DNA of 16,667 nucleotides from Gammaproteobacteria bacterium. Its GTDB lineage: Bacteria > Pseudomonadota > Gammaproteobacteria > UBA4575. This document shows, in pieces, positions 6,530-14,187 of this stretch. The notes below the pieces were generated by a model, which had not been told where the DNA came from, ran no database searches, and worked only from the letters and a program-made list of their open reading frames with translations. The stretch covers positions 1-16,667 of the forward strand of contig JANQKJ010000182.1 in assembly GCA_028281205.1 (NCBI GenBank), written 5' to 3'. The position numbers were made by a program, and so were the translations under genes. Position 1 is the first letter of the stretch, and the number at the start of each line of letters is the position of its first letter.

Positions 6530-7426
6530 TTATATGTAATGAATACCGTCTCTACGTTTATGTATCGCAGGCTGGCCTTCAGTTACTGCACGTAGTTTTG
6601 CTTCAACACGCACAGCATCAATTAAAGCCTGGTCAACAATTTCTGGATACAATAAATGAAATCGTTCAACTTCTAATGCATGTGCACGCGCATTGATTTC
6701 GCATTGCCTACGTATATCAAGACTTAAATCATGCAGCATTAACAACCGCGGTGACTGCCTTTTTAAATAACGCCGGCATAAATCCGCACTATGTGGTTCT
6801 TCCCAATCTTCTCTTAACATTAAATCAGGAAACATATCACTATCCATAATCTCACGGTTGAACCATTGCGCTTTAGCATTGAATCCGGCACGTGCAGCTA
6901 CCAACCGCTCAAGTTGATAATTAATCGGTGCATATTCTTGCTCTTTTTCTTCTTCAGAGCGTTCAATAGGCATCACTGCATCTGGCAGAGCTGACCATTC
7001 GGCTTGTTCTGGAAACGAGCTCATTTGCTCTTCATTGATACATGTATAAATTAGCGCTAATGGTTTCTTCTCCTTGTTATCAAGCAACCAAAATTCAAAT
7101 TTATCTGCAGCTGGAAAAGGCAACGTTGCCTCATAAAGAAATTCTAATAGCTCCAACATGCGCTCATCTGTTTTTGATTCCGTTTGCTCGGCATCATTTT
7201 CTGCTGAAGAGGGAAAAAATTTCTTTTGTTTGATATCGCTATTACTAATGGTTGCAACACGCATGTAACTGCGTTTAAGACCATGACTATGGTTATCCGT
7301 TGAATGCAGAAATTGAATTTCCCAGGTGTCACTATCCAAGGTTAGCGCACGCGCTCTATCAGTCTCTACCACCTGCATCTGTCCCGAATAGGGTGGCATC
7401 AAACGTTGTGAATAAGCTTTAATCAA
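6530..7426 (-). CDS. 298-residue cytoplasmic protein of unknown function
   Basis: The N-terminal part is beta-rich: YSQRLMPPYSGQMQVVET, then ALTLDSDTWEIQFL and RSYMRVATI. A hydrophilic loop with charged residues follows. The middle has FEFWLLDNKEKKPLALIYTC. The C-terminal half is strongly helical and charged, with RLVAARAGFNAKAQWF, ADLCRRYLKRQSPRLLMLHDLSLDIRRQCE and a last helix of AxxVEAKLRAVTE type. There is no signal peptide, membrane helix or metal motif. The only start upstream of a conserved-looking region is TTG at 7426, without a good ribosome binding site; ATG at 7399 is an alternative. It begins 27 bases after the HIT gene stop. I do not recognise the family. Confidence 0.85.
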   Translation of the reverse strand: MIKAYSQRLMPPYSGQMQVVETDRARALTLDSDTWEIQFLHSTDNHSHGLKRSYMRVATISNSDIKQKKFFPSSAENDAEQTESKTDERMLELLEFLYEATLPFPAADKFEFWLLDNKEKKPLALIYTCINEEQMSSFPEQAEWSALPDAVMPIERSEEEKEQEYAPINYQLERLVAARAGFNAKAQWFNREIMDSDMFPDLMLREDWEEPHSADLCRRYLKRQSPRLLMLHDLSLDIRRQCEINARAHALEVERFHLLYPEIVDQALIDAVRVEAKLRAVTEGQPAIHKRRDGIHYI

Positions 7427-7453
7427 GGCAGTATATTGTGAATAAAATCAGGT

Positions 7454-7867
7454 TTAATCCGGCTTAAACTCATAAAGTTTTTTATCTGGAATCACACCAC
7501 GCACTCCACCTTTAGGGTTTTCTACATCGCCTTTATAACGTGGGATGACATGAATGTGTAAATGATGAATAGATTGACCAGCGGCAGTACCAACATTAAT
7601 ACCAATGTTATAACCATCAGGATGATACTTTTCTTCACACATATCGCGTCCTTTTGCGACTAGTGACCAGAGTTCTTCACGCTCTTCATCTGTGATATCA
7701 AAGTAACTAGCAAAGTGACGATAAGGAATAACAAGAAAATGGCCTTCACTGGCCGGATGCCTATCCCATGCGGCAAAACCATATTTACCTTCCAACATGA
7801 TTCGCCGACTAGGCTTAGTTAAACAAAAACGGCATTCTTCATCCGTGGCTGAAACATTTTTATCCAC
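7454..7867 (-). CDS. HIT-family nucleotide hydrolase
   Basis: HIT proteins hydrolyse or transfer nucleoside phosphates such as Ap4A, AMP-NH2-type compounds or nucleotidyl sulfates. The signature H-x-H-x-H lies in SIHHLHIHVIPRY (His102, His104, His106), preceded by the usual GYNIGINVGTAAGQ strand and loop. The N-terminal ECRFC pair (Cys12, Cys15) is common in this branch and may help bind metal. The length of 137 residues is normal. I prefer GTG at 7865-7867 over the TTG at 7879. GAGG lies 6 bases before the GTG, and the GTG starts one base after the TPR gene stop (TAA-T-GTG), whereas the TTG version would overlap that gene by 11 bases. A link to adenylyl-sulfate chemistry is conceivable given apr nearby, but is speculation. 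Confidence 0.93.
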   Translation of the reverse strand: MDKNVSATDEECRFCLTKPSRRIMLEGKYGFAAWDRHPASEGHFLVIPYRHFASYFDITDEEREELWSLVAKGRDMCEEKYHPDGYNIGINVGTAAGQSIHHLHIHVIPRYKGDVENPKGGVRGVIPDKKLYEFKPD

Positions 7868-7868
7868 A

Positions 7869-8978
7869 TTAAACCTCAAGTAACTTTACTAATTCTTTAG
7901 ACTGATCTTTCCTTTGCTCCGCAAGTTGCTGATATTTTTCCATCCCAGCATTTGCGAATAATTCAGCAACTTTCTCAAATTCTGATACAGCCATTAATGC
8001 CATTTCAACATGATCTGATTCTGCCGCTAAGGCATGCATAGCGGCAGCGCGATTAGCTGTCACCATCGCCCACATCATTGGCACATCATCTATGGCTAAC
8101 GCTTTTAAAGTCGCGTCATAAATAGGAATTGATTCTTCCAGAGACTGAATATCCTCTTCATGCTTACCCAAGGCTTGTAATGTTGCAGCAAGATTGTTTT
8201 GTGTGACCGCCCAACCATAGGTTGATTTGTCAGGTGTCCGCTCAGCCATGGCATTTCGCATAACCACTACCGCCTGCTCAAGTGTACGTGCGCCTTTACG
8301 ATGCGTACCCAACAAACACAACACATTACCTACGCTACATAATGCACTAGCCCATTGTTCTGGATGTTCATCACGCTTCAAACCAGTTGATGCTTGTTTA
8401 TATATATCCGCGGCTTGTTTTAAAAAGCCAGTATCATCTTCGAGCTGCCCTAAGGTTTGCATGACAACACCTAAATTATATTGCGTGCATGCCCACTCGA
8501 AGGGTGTTTGTTCTAAAGTGCGAGCTTCCAACGCTTGCTCATATGACATTGCTGCCTGCTCAAGAAAATGCGAGCTACCGCTGCGCTGGCCAATAAGGCC
8601 CATGACATCGCCAATATTATGATGAATCGCAGACCACTTTGCTGGATCTTGTTCTTTGTCCGCTTCCATTTGCATACCTTGGAACAACTCGATCGCTTGC
8701 TGAAAGACATGTGCTCCACCCAAACGTAGTTCACGCACATCGGCTGCATCTTCCAAAGTATTTTCTGAATTAGCCCACTCTATAAGTGTTTCTTTATTCG
8801 CAGCAAGCTCAAAGAAAGTACTACCATAACGATCGATAGCTTGTGAAAGCGCACCGCGTACTGGCGAATCTTCATCTAATAAATCAATCAAATAACTGGC
8901 ATCATTTTCAAAACGCCACGCAATAGGTACTTCCAGACCTGGAGTTAATAAAGTTTCTGCATATAGATGGTGAGGCAA
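7869..8978 (-). CDS. TPR-like repeat protein with exact 47-residue repeats
   Basis: This is a 369-residue soluble protein. Residues 115-302 are four tandem repeats of exactly 47 residues, each beginning with Trp (W115, W162, W209, W256) and followed by a partial fifth at W303. Each repeat has a helix with a N/S-x-G/A pattern, a G-centred turn near position 16, and a second helix with a L-x-x-A/S spacing, as in TPR units with a long connecting loop. Such arrays bind peptides or scaffold complexes. The N-terminal 90 residues are a separate domain of unknown type. The start is TTG at 8978: it is the only usual start after the upstream in-frame stop, with GGAA a few bases before it. It sits between the PPIase and the HIT genes. 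Confidence 0.9.
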   Translation of the reverse strand: MPHHLYAETLLTPGLEVPIAWRFENDASYLIDLLDEDSPVRGALSQAIDRYGSTFFELAANKETLIEWANSENTLEDAADVRELRLGGAHVFQQAIELFQGMQMEADKEQDPAKWSAIHHNIGDVMGLIGQRSGSSHFLEQAAMSYEQALEARTLEQTPFEWACTQYNLGVVMQTLGQLEDDTGFLKQAADIYKQASTGLKRDEHPEQWASALCSVGNVLCLLGTHRKGARTLEQAVVVMRNAMAERTPDKSTYGWAVTQNNLAATLQALGKHEEDIQSLEESIPIYDATLKALAIDDVPMMWAMVTANRAAAMHALAAESDHVEMALMAVSEFEKVAELFANAGMEKYQQLAEQRKDQSKELVKLLEV

Positions 8979-9026
8979 AGAGTTATTCCAATTTAAAATT
9001 TATTTTAGAGACTAAACTTAAATAAA

Positions 9027-9566
9027 TTAATTTATTGGTTGCACTGGCTGATCGTCGCCAACAATTTCACTAATATCAGGGTCGGCATTGACGAGGCCAC
9101 CTGCCTCAAATTCTTCTTCAGTTGCATCACGCACATTTAAAATCTCAAGCTTGAAAATGACATCGCGGCCACAAAGTGGATTATTACCATCGATGGTGAC
9201 AGAATTTTTGTCTACTCTGGTCACTAGAAAAGTTTTTGTTTGACCTTGCTCGTTCTCCATCAGGATAGATGTACCGACTTCACGATATTCTTCAGGTACA
9301 TTTTCAATGGCATCAGTAATAACTAACGACTCATCACGCTCACCATAGAGCTTATTACAGTCTATAGGCACTTCTATAATATCGCCCGCAGCTTTGCCTT
9401 CTAACTCAGCCGTGACCTGCGGTGCCAATGCTTCAGTAACACCATGAACATAACCAATCGCATATTCAACCGTGGTTAAAACAGATTGGGTCTTTGCATC
9501 AATCACTTTATAGTTCAGCTCTACTAGCTTCCCTTCAGATACAACTTCTTTAATTACTTCGCTCAT
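9027..9566 (-). CDS. SlyD-like FKBP-type peptidyl-prolyl cis-trans isomerase
   Basis: The product catalyses proline isomerisation and assists folding in the cytoplasm. The 179 residues show the SlyD layout: a split FKBP domain at about 1-70 and 128-155, with an insert-in-flap chaperone domain between. Visible landmarks are VEYAIGYVHGVTEALAPQVTAELEGKAAGD, then YGERDESL, and the return motif GNNPLCGRDVIFKLEILNVRDAT, where most relatives have GNHPLAGK. The His-rich, metal-binding tail of E. coli SlyD is missing; the C-terminus is acidic instead. There is no signal peptide. It lies 32 bases after the NTF2-like gene and 48 before the TPR gene. I do not assign slyD itself because the tail differs. 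Confidence 0.93.
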   Translation of the reverse strand: MSEVIKEVVSEGKLVELNYKVIDAKTQSVLTTVEYAIGYVHGVTEALAPQVTAELEGKAAGDIIEVPIDCNKLYGERDESLVITDAIENVPEEYREVGTSILMENEQGQTKTFLVTRVDKNSVTIDGNNPLCGRDVIFKLEILNVRDATEEEFEAGGLVNADPDISEIVGDDQPVQPIN

Positions 9567-9598
9567 AAATAAAAATTCAATACAGCCAGCTGAAAATT

Positions 9599-9949
9599 TT
9601 AAAAAATCGAAGAGGCGAAAATCTTAATCTCACCTTCCTCATAACCCAGCACCATACGGCCTAACCATTCGCCCTCTTTTTTAGTCGATCTCATACGATA
9701 TAAAACTGTCACATGTTGGCCCCGACGGATCAAACCGAGATAATCCCACTTTGGATCCAGGTTTCTGGTTAATTCACTTTTAGCAAACTGTTTGCCCACT
9801 TCTACTTCATTAAGGCCAAGCAAGCATTCATAAGAAAACTTACGGATGAATTTTCCGTACTCACCTTCATTAGAATATTTAATAAGGTCATCCCACATAG
9901 GATGAGCTACTTCTAAAATTTCGTCTTCAGTATGTTCAATTATATTCAT
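9599..9949 (-). CDS. Small NTF2/SnoaL-like protein, function unknown
   Basis: This is a 116-residue protein and the probable first gene of the eight-gene cluster. The arrangement is an N-terminal helix pair (DEILEVAHPMWDDLIKYSNEGEYGKFIRKFS), then strands with HVTVLYRMRS, GEWLGRMVLGYEEGEIKIFASSIF. This fits the cone-like NTF2/SnoaL fold, in which a W-x-x-x-G-x-Y-E-E-G-x-x-x-I-x-x-S ending is plausible, but the assignment is by pattern only. There is one Cys (ECLLG) and no signal peptide. The ATG at 9947-9949 has only a weak site (AAGAA). It begins 175 bases beyond the apr terminator, so it probably has its own promoter. Confidence 0.8.
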   Translation of the reverse strand: MNIIEHTEDEILEVAHPMWDDLIKYSNEGEYGKFIRKFSYECLLGLNEVEVGKQFAKSELTRNLDPKWDYLGLIRRGQHVTVLYRMRSTKKEGEWLGRMVLGYEEGEIKIFASSIF

Positions 9950-10016
9950 AAAAATAATTCTTAACTTTTCTTATTTAATTAAGCCATGACAACCTTTTTA
10001 GCTAGGCACAACACAA

Positions 10017-10045
10017 CATTTAAAACAAACTGCATTTTACATCAA
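10017..10045 (-). promoter_or_regulatory. Possible promoter of the eight-gene cluster
   Basis: On the minus strand TTGATG (10040-10045) is followed 16 to 17 bases later by TTAAAT/TAAATG. Each box is about 4/6 or less. It is placed correctly, between the apr terminator and the first gene, but is weak. Confidence 0.25.
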
Positions 10046-10124
10046 GTTATCAATTTCATGACACTGACATGAAGATATTACTGATTCTGTACAGTGCCAG
10101 TTATTTATACATGTCTCTTAAATG

Positions 10125-10154
10125 AAAAAAGACCAACCTAAGTTGATCTTTTTT
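10125..10154 (-). terminator. Intrinsic terminator of the aprMBA operon
   Basis: On the minus strand GATCAAC pairs with GTTGGTC (one G-U pair) around a TTAG loop, with six A before and six T after the stem. The T-run follows in the direction of apr transcription, 46 bases past the aprA stop. Because both ends are A/T runs it could also act in the other direction. It separates the apr operon from the downstream cluster. Confidence 0.85.
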
Positions 10155-10199
10155 CTTTAACACATTAAGGACTCAATAATGAGGCCTTAGCAGTTGGTA

Positions 10200-12080
10200 C
10201 TAAGCAACCTTCTCTTCTTCATCACCAACCAAGTGATAACAAGGTGCTTTTTCCATGGTGTATTCACCAGTCTGAGGATCACGACGTGAAACTGTCAATA
10301 CATGCCAGTTTTGATCATCAACCTTCATCGCGTCACCACGGTAGTAGTAACCAGGCCAGCGAGTCTCTTTACGGAACAATGTATGCTGCATTACTGCTTC
10401 TGATGATAAATGACGATGCTTCAATTCCCATGCACGTAGTAATTCGTGTATGTTTTCTGCACCAATCTTCTCAAGATCTTCTTCAAGAATCTTCATTTTC
10501 TTCAAGCCGATGTTTAGAAGTTTTTCATTAGTCATGTAACTCACTGTTACACCACCACAGTACTCGTCCATCAACTTCTGCAAGCGATCAAGACCTTGAC
10601 GTGGGTTAATGTAATTAGGATTAACAGTACCTGCAGTGATTTCATTGCGGTAAATTTTATAGTGCTCAAGTGGCTTATAGATTTCTTGCTGACGCTTATC
10701 TATTTGCTGTTGAGATACTTTGATACCTTCACCTTTACCATCATCGATGTACTGACATGCTGCTTTAGCAGCAAGGCGACCTTCTGTGAATGAGCCAGAA
10801 GAAAATGCATGCGGCGTTCCGCCAGCAGCATCACCTGCGCCAAACAAACCGGCAACTGAAGTCATGCGGTTATAGCCCCAGTAATACTCTGGAGGCGATA
10901 CATCTTTAGGACCAGATACCCATGCACCACAACCAGTTGCGTGTGAGCCCATTACATATGGCTCGGAGGTAGTTAACTCAGGGTTTTCATACTTAGGATC
11001 TAAGTCAGTCGCCGCCCATAGTACGGCTTGACCCACTGTCATGCCTAGGAAGTTATGCCAACCAATTTCTTCTAGATGAGGATCTTGGAATGCTTCCATA
11101 GTCACCATGTGAATTGGACCACGACCCGCATTAACTTCAGAAATTAACGCGTGGTTACGCAAACATGTTGGAATAGGTCGATGTGTTGCATGTGATAACT
11201 CTGGATCCAAATATTCTTTGCCCACCATTTCTTGCAATGATGGCCACCACTTTGACTCATATTCTTCACCAAGGCAGTTAGTTGTATAAGTCTTAAGATG
11301 TAAGAAGTACGCGCCAACAGGACCGTAACCATCTTTGAAACGAGCCAACACAATACGGTTTTCCATTTGTGTCATCTTCGCACCAGCACCAATCAACAAA
11401 CCGTAAGCTGAGCCTGAAGACCATGGTGCATACCATACACGACCCGCACCCTCACCCACTGAACGAGGTTTATAAATATTAGATGCGCCACCAGCAGCAC
11501 AAATAACTGTCTTAGACTTAAATACATGGTAGTCGCCAGTGCGTACGTTAAAACCAACCGCACCTGCAACACGATTTTCTTGCCCATCATCCATTAATAG
11601 GTGCGTTAAGCAAATACGATTGAAAACTTTATCCGCTGATTTCTTAGCAGACTCAGCCACAATAGGCTTATATGATTCACCGTGAATCATAATCTGCCAA
11701 CGGCCTTCACGCTGATAAGTACCAGTCTTAGGGTTACGCATTAATGGCAAACCCCATTCTTCAAATTGGTGCACTGCAGAATCTACATGACGCGCCATAT
11801 CAAATAATAAGTCTTCACGCACCATACCCATTAAATCGATACGCGCATAACGTACGTGATCTTCTGGATTGTTTTCACCAAAGCGTGTACCCATGTAGCA
11901 GTTAATTGCGTAAAGACCCTGTGCTACCGCACCTGAACGATCGATATTTGCTTTTTCAGCGATGACGATCTTCTTGTCTTTACCCCAATATCTCGCTTCA
12001 AAAGCTGCGCCTGTGCCAGCCATGCCAGCACCTGCTACTAAGATATCGATATCATCTTCAACAACAGTTTTATAACCCAT
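10200..12080 (-). CDS. aprA: Dissimilatory adenylylsulfate reductase, alpha subunit
   Basis: AprA is the FAD-containing catalytic subunit that interconverts APS with sulfite plus AMP; in sulfur oxidisers it runs toward APS. The 626 residues are normal family length. Near the N-terminus is the dinucleotide-binding GAGMAG (residues 17-22) ending in an IVIAEKANIDRSGAVAQG segment. Family-typical stretches follow: QIMIHGESYKPIVAESAK, CAAGGASNIYKPRS, GMTVGQAVLWAATD, PYVMGSHATGCGAWVSGP and LFGAGDAAGGTPHAFSSGSFTEGRLAA. The start overlaps the aprB stop by one base (TAATG), so translation is coupled. A strong terminator follows 46 bases after the stop. No sat (ATP sulfurylase) gene is adjacent, although in many relatives it is. 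The AprM neighbour supports the oxidative direction. Confidence 0.98.
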   Translation of the reverse strand: MGYKTVVEDDIDILVAGAGMAGTGAAFEARYWGKDKKIVIAEKANIDRSGAVAQGLYAINCYMGTRFGENNPEDHVRYARIDLMGMVREDLLFDMARHVDSAVHQFEEWGLPLMRNPKTGTYQREGRWQIMIHGESYKPIVAESAKKSADKVFNRICLTHLLMDDGQENRVAGAVGFNVRTGDYHVFKSKTVICAAGGASNIYKPRSVGEGAGRVWYAPWSSGSAYGLLIGAGAKMTQMENRIVLARFKDGYGPVGAYFLHLKTYTTNCLGEEYESKWWPSLQEMVGKEYLDPELSHATHRPIPTCLRNHALISEVNAGRGPIHMVTMEAFQDPHLEEIGWHNFLGMTVGQAVLWAATDLDPKYENPELTTSEPYVMGSHATGCGAWVSGPKDVSPPEYYWGYNRMTSVAGLFGAGDAAGGTPHAFSSGSFTEGRLAAKAACQYIDDGKGEGIKVSQQQIDKRQQEIYKPLEHYKIYRNEITAGTVNPNYINPRQGLDRLQKLMDEYCGGVTVSYMTNEKLLNIGLKKMKILEEDLEKIGAENIHELLRAWELKHRHLSSEAVMQHTLFRKETRWPGYYYRGDAMKVDDQNWHVLTVSRRDPQTGEYTMEKAPCYHLVGDEEEKVA

Positions 12081-12562
12081 TAGTAGTACACCCCTTCTTT
12101 CATCTTCAAACCATTAGATTCAAGTGTATGTAAGCCACCTTCATCTAAGCGAATGTATTTTGGTTCGTTGTAAAGTAGTTCGCTATCGCGCATTTCACTA
12201 CTAGGTGCGGCTTCATCCGCCAACTTAGGAATTCCAGTACCCCATGGCTTAGTGGTAATCGGCGCAAGCAGATTCATATCTTTTTTACCGTTGCGGAATT
12301 TAATGCGCCATGCAATGACACCTTTTTCCTCATCACGAATAACCCTTACTGAGTGTCCTAATGGCGCAAAATCTGCGTAACCACGAACATCAATGGCGTT
12401 GTGAGGACAAGCCTTAACACAGGAGTAACACTCCCAACACATGTTTGGCTCGATGTTGTATGCACGTCGAGTTGTTGTATCAATATGCATGATGTCTGAA
12501 GGGCAGATATCAACGCAATGTCCACAACCATCACAGCGAGTCATATATACGAAAGTAGGCAT
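12080..12562 (-). CDS. aprB: Dissimilatory adenylylsulfate reductase, beta subunit
   Basis: AprB carries two [4Fe-4S] clusters that link the AprA flavin to the external electron partner. Both ligand sets are complete in the N-terminal ferredoxin part: Cys10-13-16-20 (CDGCGHCVDICP) and Cys42-45-48-52 (CWECYSCVKACP). A Trp sits right after Cys42, where family members have the residue involved in electron transfer. The C-terminal part (GYADFAPLGHSVRVIRD onward) is the strand-rich tail that wraps around AprA. The 160-residue length is usual. It starts 58 bases after the aprM stop and ends overlapping the aprA start. Confidence 0.98.
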   Translation of the reverse strand: MPTFVYMTRCDGCGHCVDICPSDIMHIDTTTRRAYNIEPNMCWECYSCVKACPHNAIDVRGYADFAPLGHSVRVIRDEEKGVIAWRIKFRNGKKDMNLLAPITTKPWGTGIPKLADEAAPSSEMRDSELLYNEPKYIRLDEGGLHTLESNGLKMKEGVYY

Positions 12563-12620
12563 AATTTTTTCTCTCTATAATTTCGTTACTAATTAAATAA
12601 TTAATAATAGTTGTTAAGGA

Positions 12621-13451
12621 TTAATAATGGGTTGGAGCTTCACGCTTAATTCCAGGCCCCATATTAGGTGGATTCTCACCCATATATTCAGGTATATCCG
12701 GATATTTTGCCTGGATTGCAGGGTCAGAAAGTTCACCTAGCTCAGGTAGATTCTCATACGAACCGTCCGCTTTGATGCAACGCTTTTGAAATGCCGCTGC
12801 AGGCTTGAAGAACATGTGAGCAAACTTAGACCAGAAAACAGTACTGAATAGAACCGTACTAGAGATAACGAAGAGCACAAACATGGCCATGCTTGCAGTA
12901 AACGACCATAGCAGAGCAAAGGTACCCATTGTTATCAAGGAAACAATGAAAATGTCACCACGACCGTTGAAGTTGTACCATTTCACACCTTCTGATGAGA
13001 CATCAACACGGATAAAGAACCAGAACCAGTAACCTCCCAGGCAAAGCATAATTGCACCAATGTGCCACATAGCTGTTAGTCCCGCAGGTGCAGATTCAGC
13101 AGCGTACCCAAAAATCAACCAAGCAGTCGTCGCTACAAAAATGATGAATCCATACATTGTTAATAAATGCGAGTAACGTCTTGCTGGTCGTACTTTAAAT
13201 TCAGCCGAGGTCAATACTTCGTTAGCCAATGTTGCTACTGCAAGACCTGCTTTTTCTCCACCGCTTAAAGTGCGTTTTGCGTTCTTTTTTGCTTTTTCAG
13301 CGTTTTCAAAGAAATACTGGGCACTCTTTTTATGAGCCATGTCGAGAATCGTTCCGACAACAACCAAAATGACCATTAGTACGACATATCCCTGCATTAC
13401 AGAGGGCGAAATTAATGCCGAGAGTTCGGCGAAAGGGTTGACTGCGAACAT
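12621..13451 (-). CDS. aprM: AprM, membrane subunit for APS reductase
   Basis: AprM is the membrane protein thought to pass electrons from AprBA to the quinone pool in aprMBA-type sulfur oxidisers. The product has five likely membrane helices at about 20-37, 95-115, 125-147, 167-187 and 190-211, then a hydrophilic tail of about 60 residues. His residues at about 95, 130 and 212 lie at helix ends or within helices and could ligate haem, as in related quinone-reactive subunits, but this is inference. I chose ATG at 13451 (276 residues, MFAVNPFAEL): the TTG three codons upstream would have AGGAG only 2 bases away, whereas the ATG has it 11 bases away. It is the first gene of the aprMBA operon. 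Confidence 0.93.
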   Translation of the reverse strand: MFAVNPFAELSALISPSVMQGYVVLMVILVVVGTILDMAHKKSAQYFFENAEKAKKNAKRTLSGGEKAGLAVATLANEVLTSAEFKVRPARRYSHLLTMYGFIIFVATTAWLIFGYAAESAPAGLTAMWHIGAIMLCLGGYWFWFFIRVDVSSEGVKWYNFNGRGDIFIVSLITMGTFALLWSFTASMAMFVLFVISSTVLFSTVFWSKFAHMFFKPAAAFQKRCIKADGSYENLPELGELSDPAIQAKYPDIPEYMGENPPNMGPGIKREAPTHY

Positions 13452-14187
13452 ATTTTCCAAAGCTCCTAAAGTACTTATATAAAACAGATCGATTCTGTAT
13501 AAGAACAGCTTTTATTACAATTCTTTAATTCTGTTGTCTCTATAAAAAATTCTAATCAATGAACCTTATATGCTTGGGATTTAAATACAAATAAATCTAA
13601 ATGATTCTCATTTAGATTTATTTTCTACTAAACTGGAATTTTAATCCTTAGAACTTGGACTCAGCAAGATGTACAAAACATTACGTTCAGTACGAATCGC
13701 ATAATACGCACAATATACAATGATTTTGCATAGTAAATATCTTCCAGGTAACTAATTATGTTCCAATTCTTGACTTAGTTAGTTGATATCCTGAAAACTC
13801 CTTGCCGTTAAATCATTTTACTTTTTGCAACTATCTCGATTGAGTATTCTGCGGTGTTATCTAACTTGCAACTAATGCAAGATTTCTTTCATGGCAGCCA
13901 AATTCAAATCAATAAGAATGGGTAAGCTTATTACTATTTTTTATATTACTGGCGCGAAAGAAAAGATCTAAAGAATCTCTTCACAATATTTTATCTGCGA
14001 CTAACACTCCGTCGCATGTGTGGTAGTGAGGGCAGATTTACTCGGGCTATCCCTGCCCTCGCCCTACGGGCCATCTCATTTTGCTCGAAGTTCAAAATCG
14101 TTCCAGACGATTTTGTGAACCACCGACCTACGGTCGCAGGCTTCGTTAATTTGGCACTTGAGATTACAAAAATTTCGCAGAAATTTT
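13452..14187. other. Long non-coding stretch between aprM and the tRNA gene
   Basis: I find no credible gene here; the two longest open frames continue through the tRNA and are artefacts. The part next to aprM should hold the apr promoter, though no good -35/-10 pair is evident. It has a 15-base inverted repeat ACAGA-TCGAT-TCTGT at 13484-13498 and the 16-bp palindrome listed below. The middle (13640-13990) is plain AT-rich sequence with a 6-bp hairpin, CTTGCA-ACTAA-TGCAAG, at 13865-13881. The right end is the hairpin array listed separately. Confidence 0.6.
13589..13623. promoter_or_regulatory. Perfect 16-bp inverted repeat with a Fur-box-like core
   Basis: Arms at 13589-13604 and 13608-13623 are perfectly complementary around TTC. 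The core, AAATGATTCTCATTT, resembles the AATGAGAATCATT half of many Fur boxes on the other strand. Alternatives are an intrinsic terminator (T-run only four long on the + side) or a site for another dimeric regulator. It lies about 140 to 170 bases upstream of the aprM start codon. Confidence 0.5.

Noticed and set aside
8227..8749. 131-residue + strand and 78-residue - strand open frames within the TPR gene
   Set aside because: They overlap the exact 47-residue repeats in another frame, and are Cys/Ser-rich as expected for shadows.
10244..10793. Two + strand open frames opposite aprA
   Set aside because: They lie wholly within aprA on the other strand, have unnatural composition and no start signals.
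11144..11590. Two further - strand open frames within aprA
   Set aside because: They are out-of-frame shadows of a clearly conserved gene.
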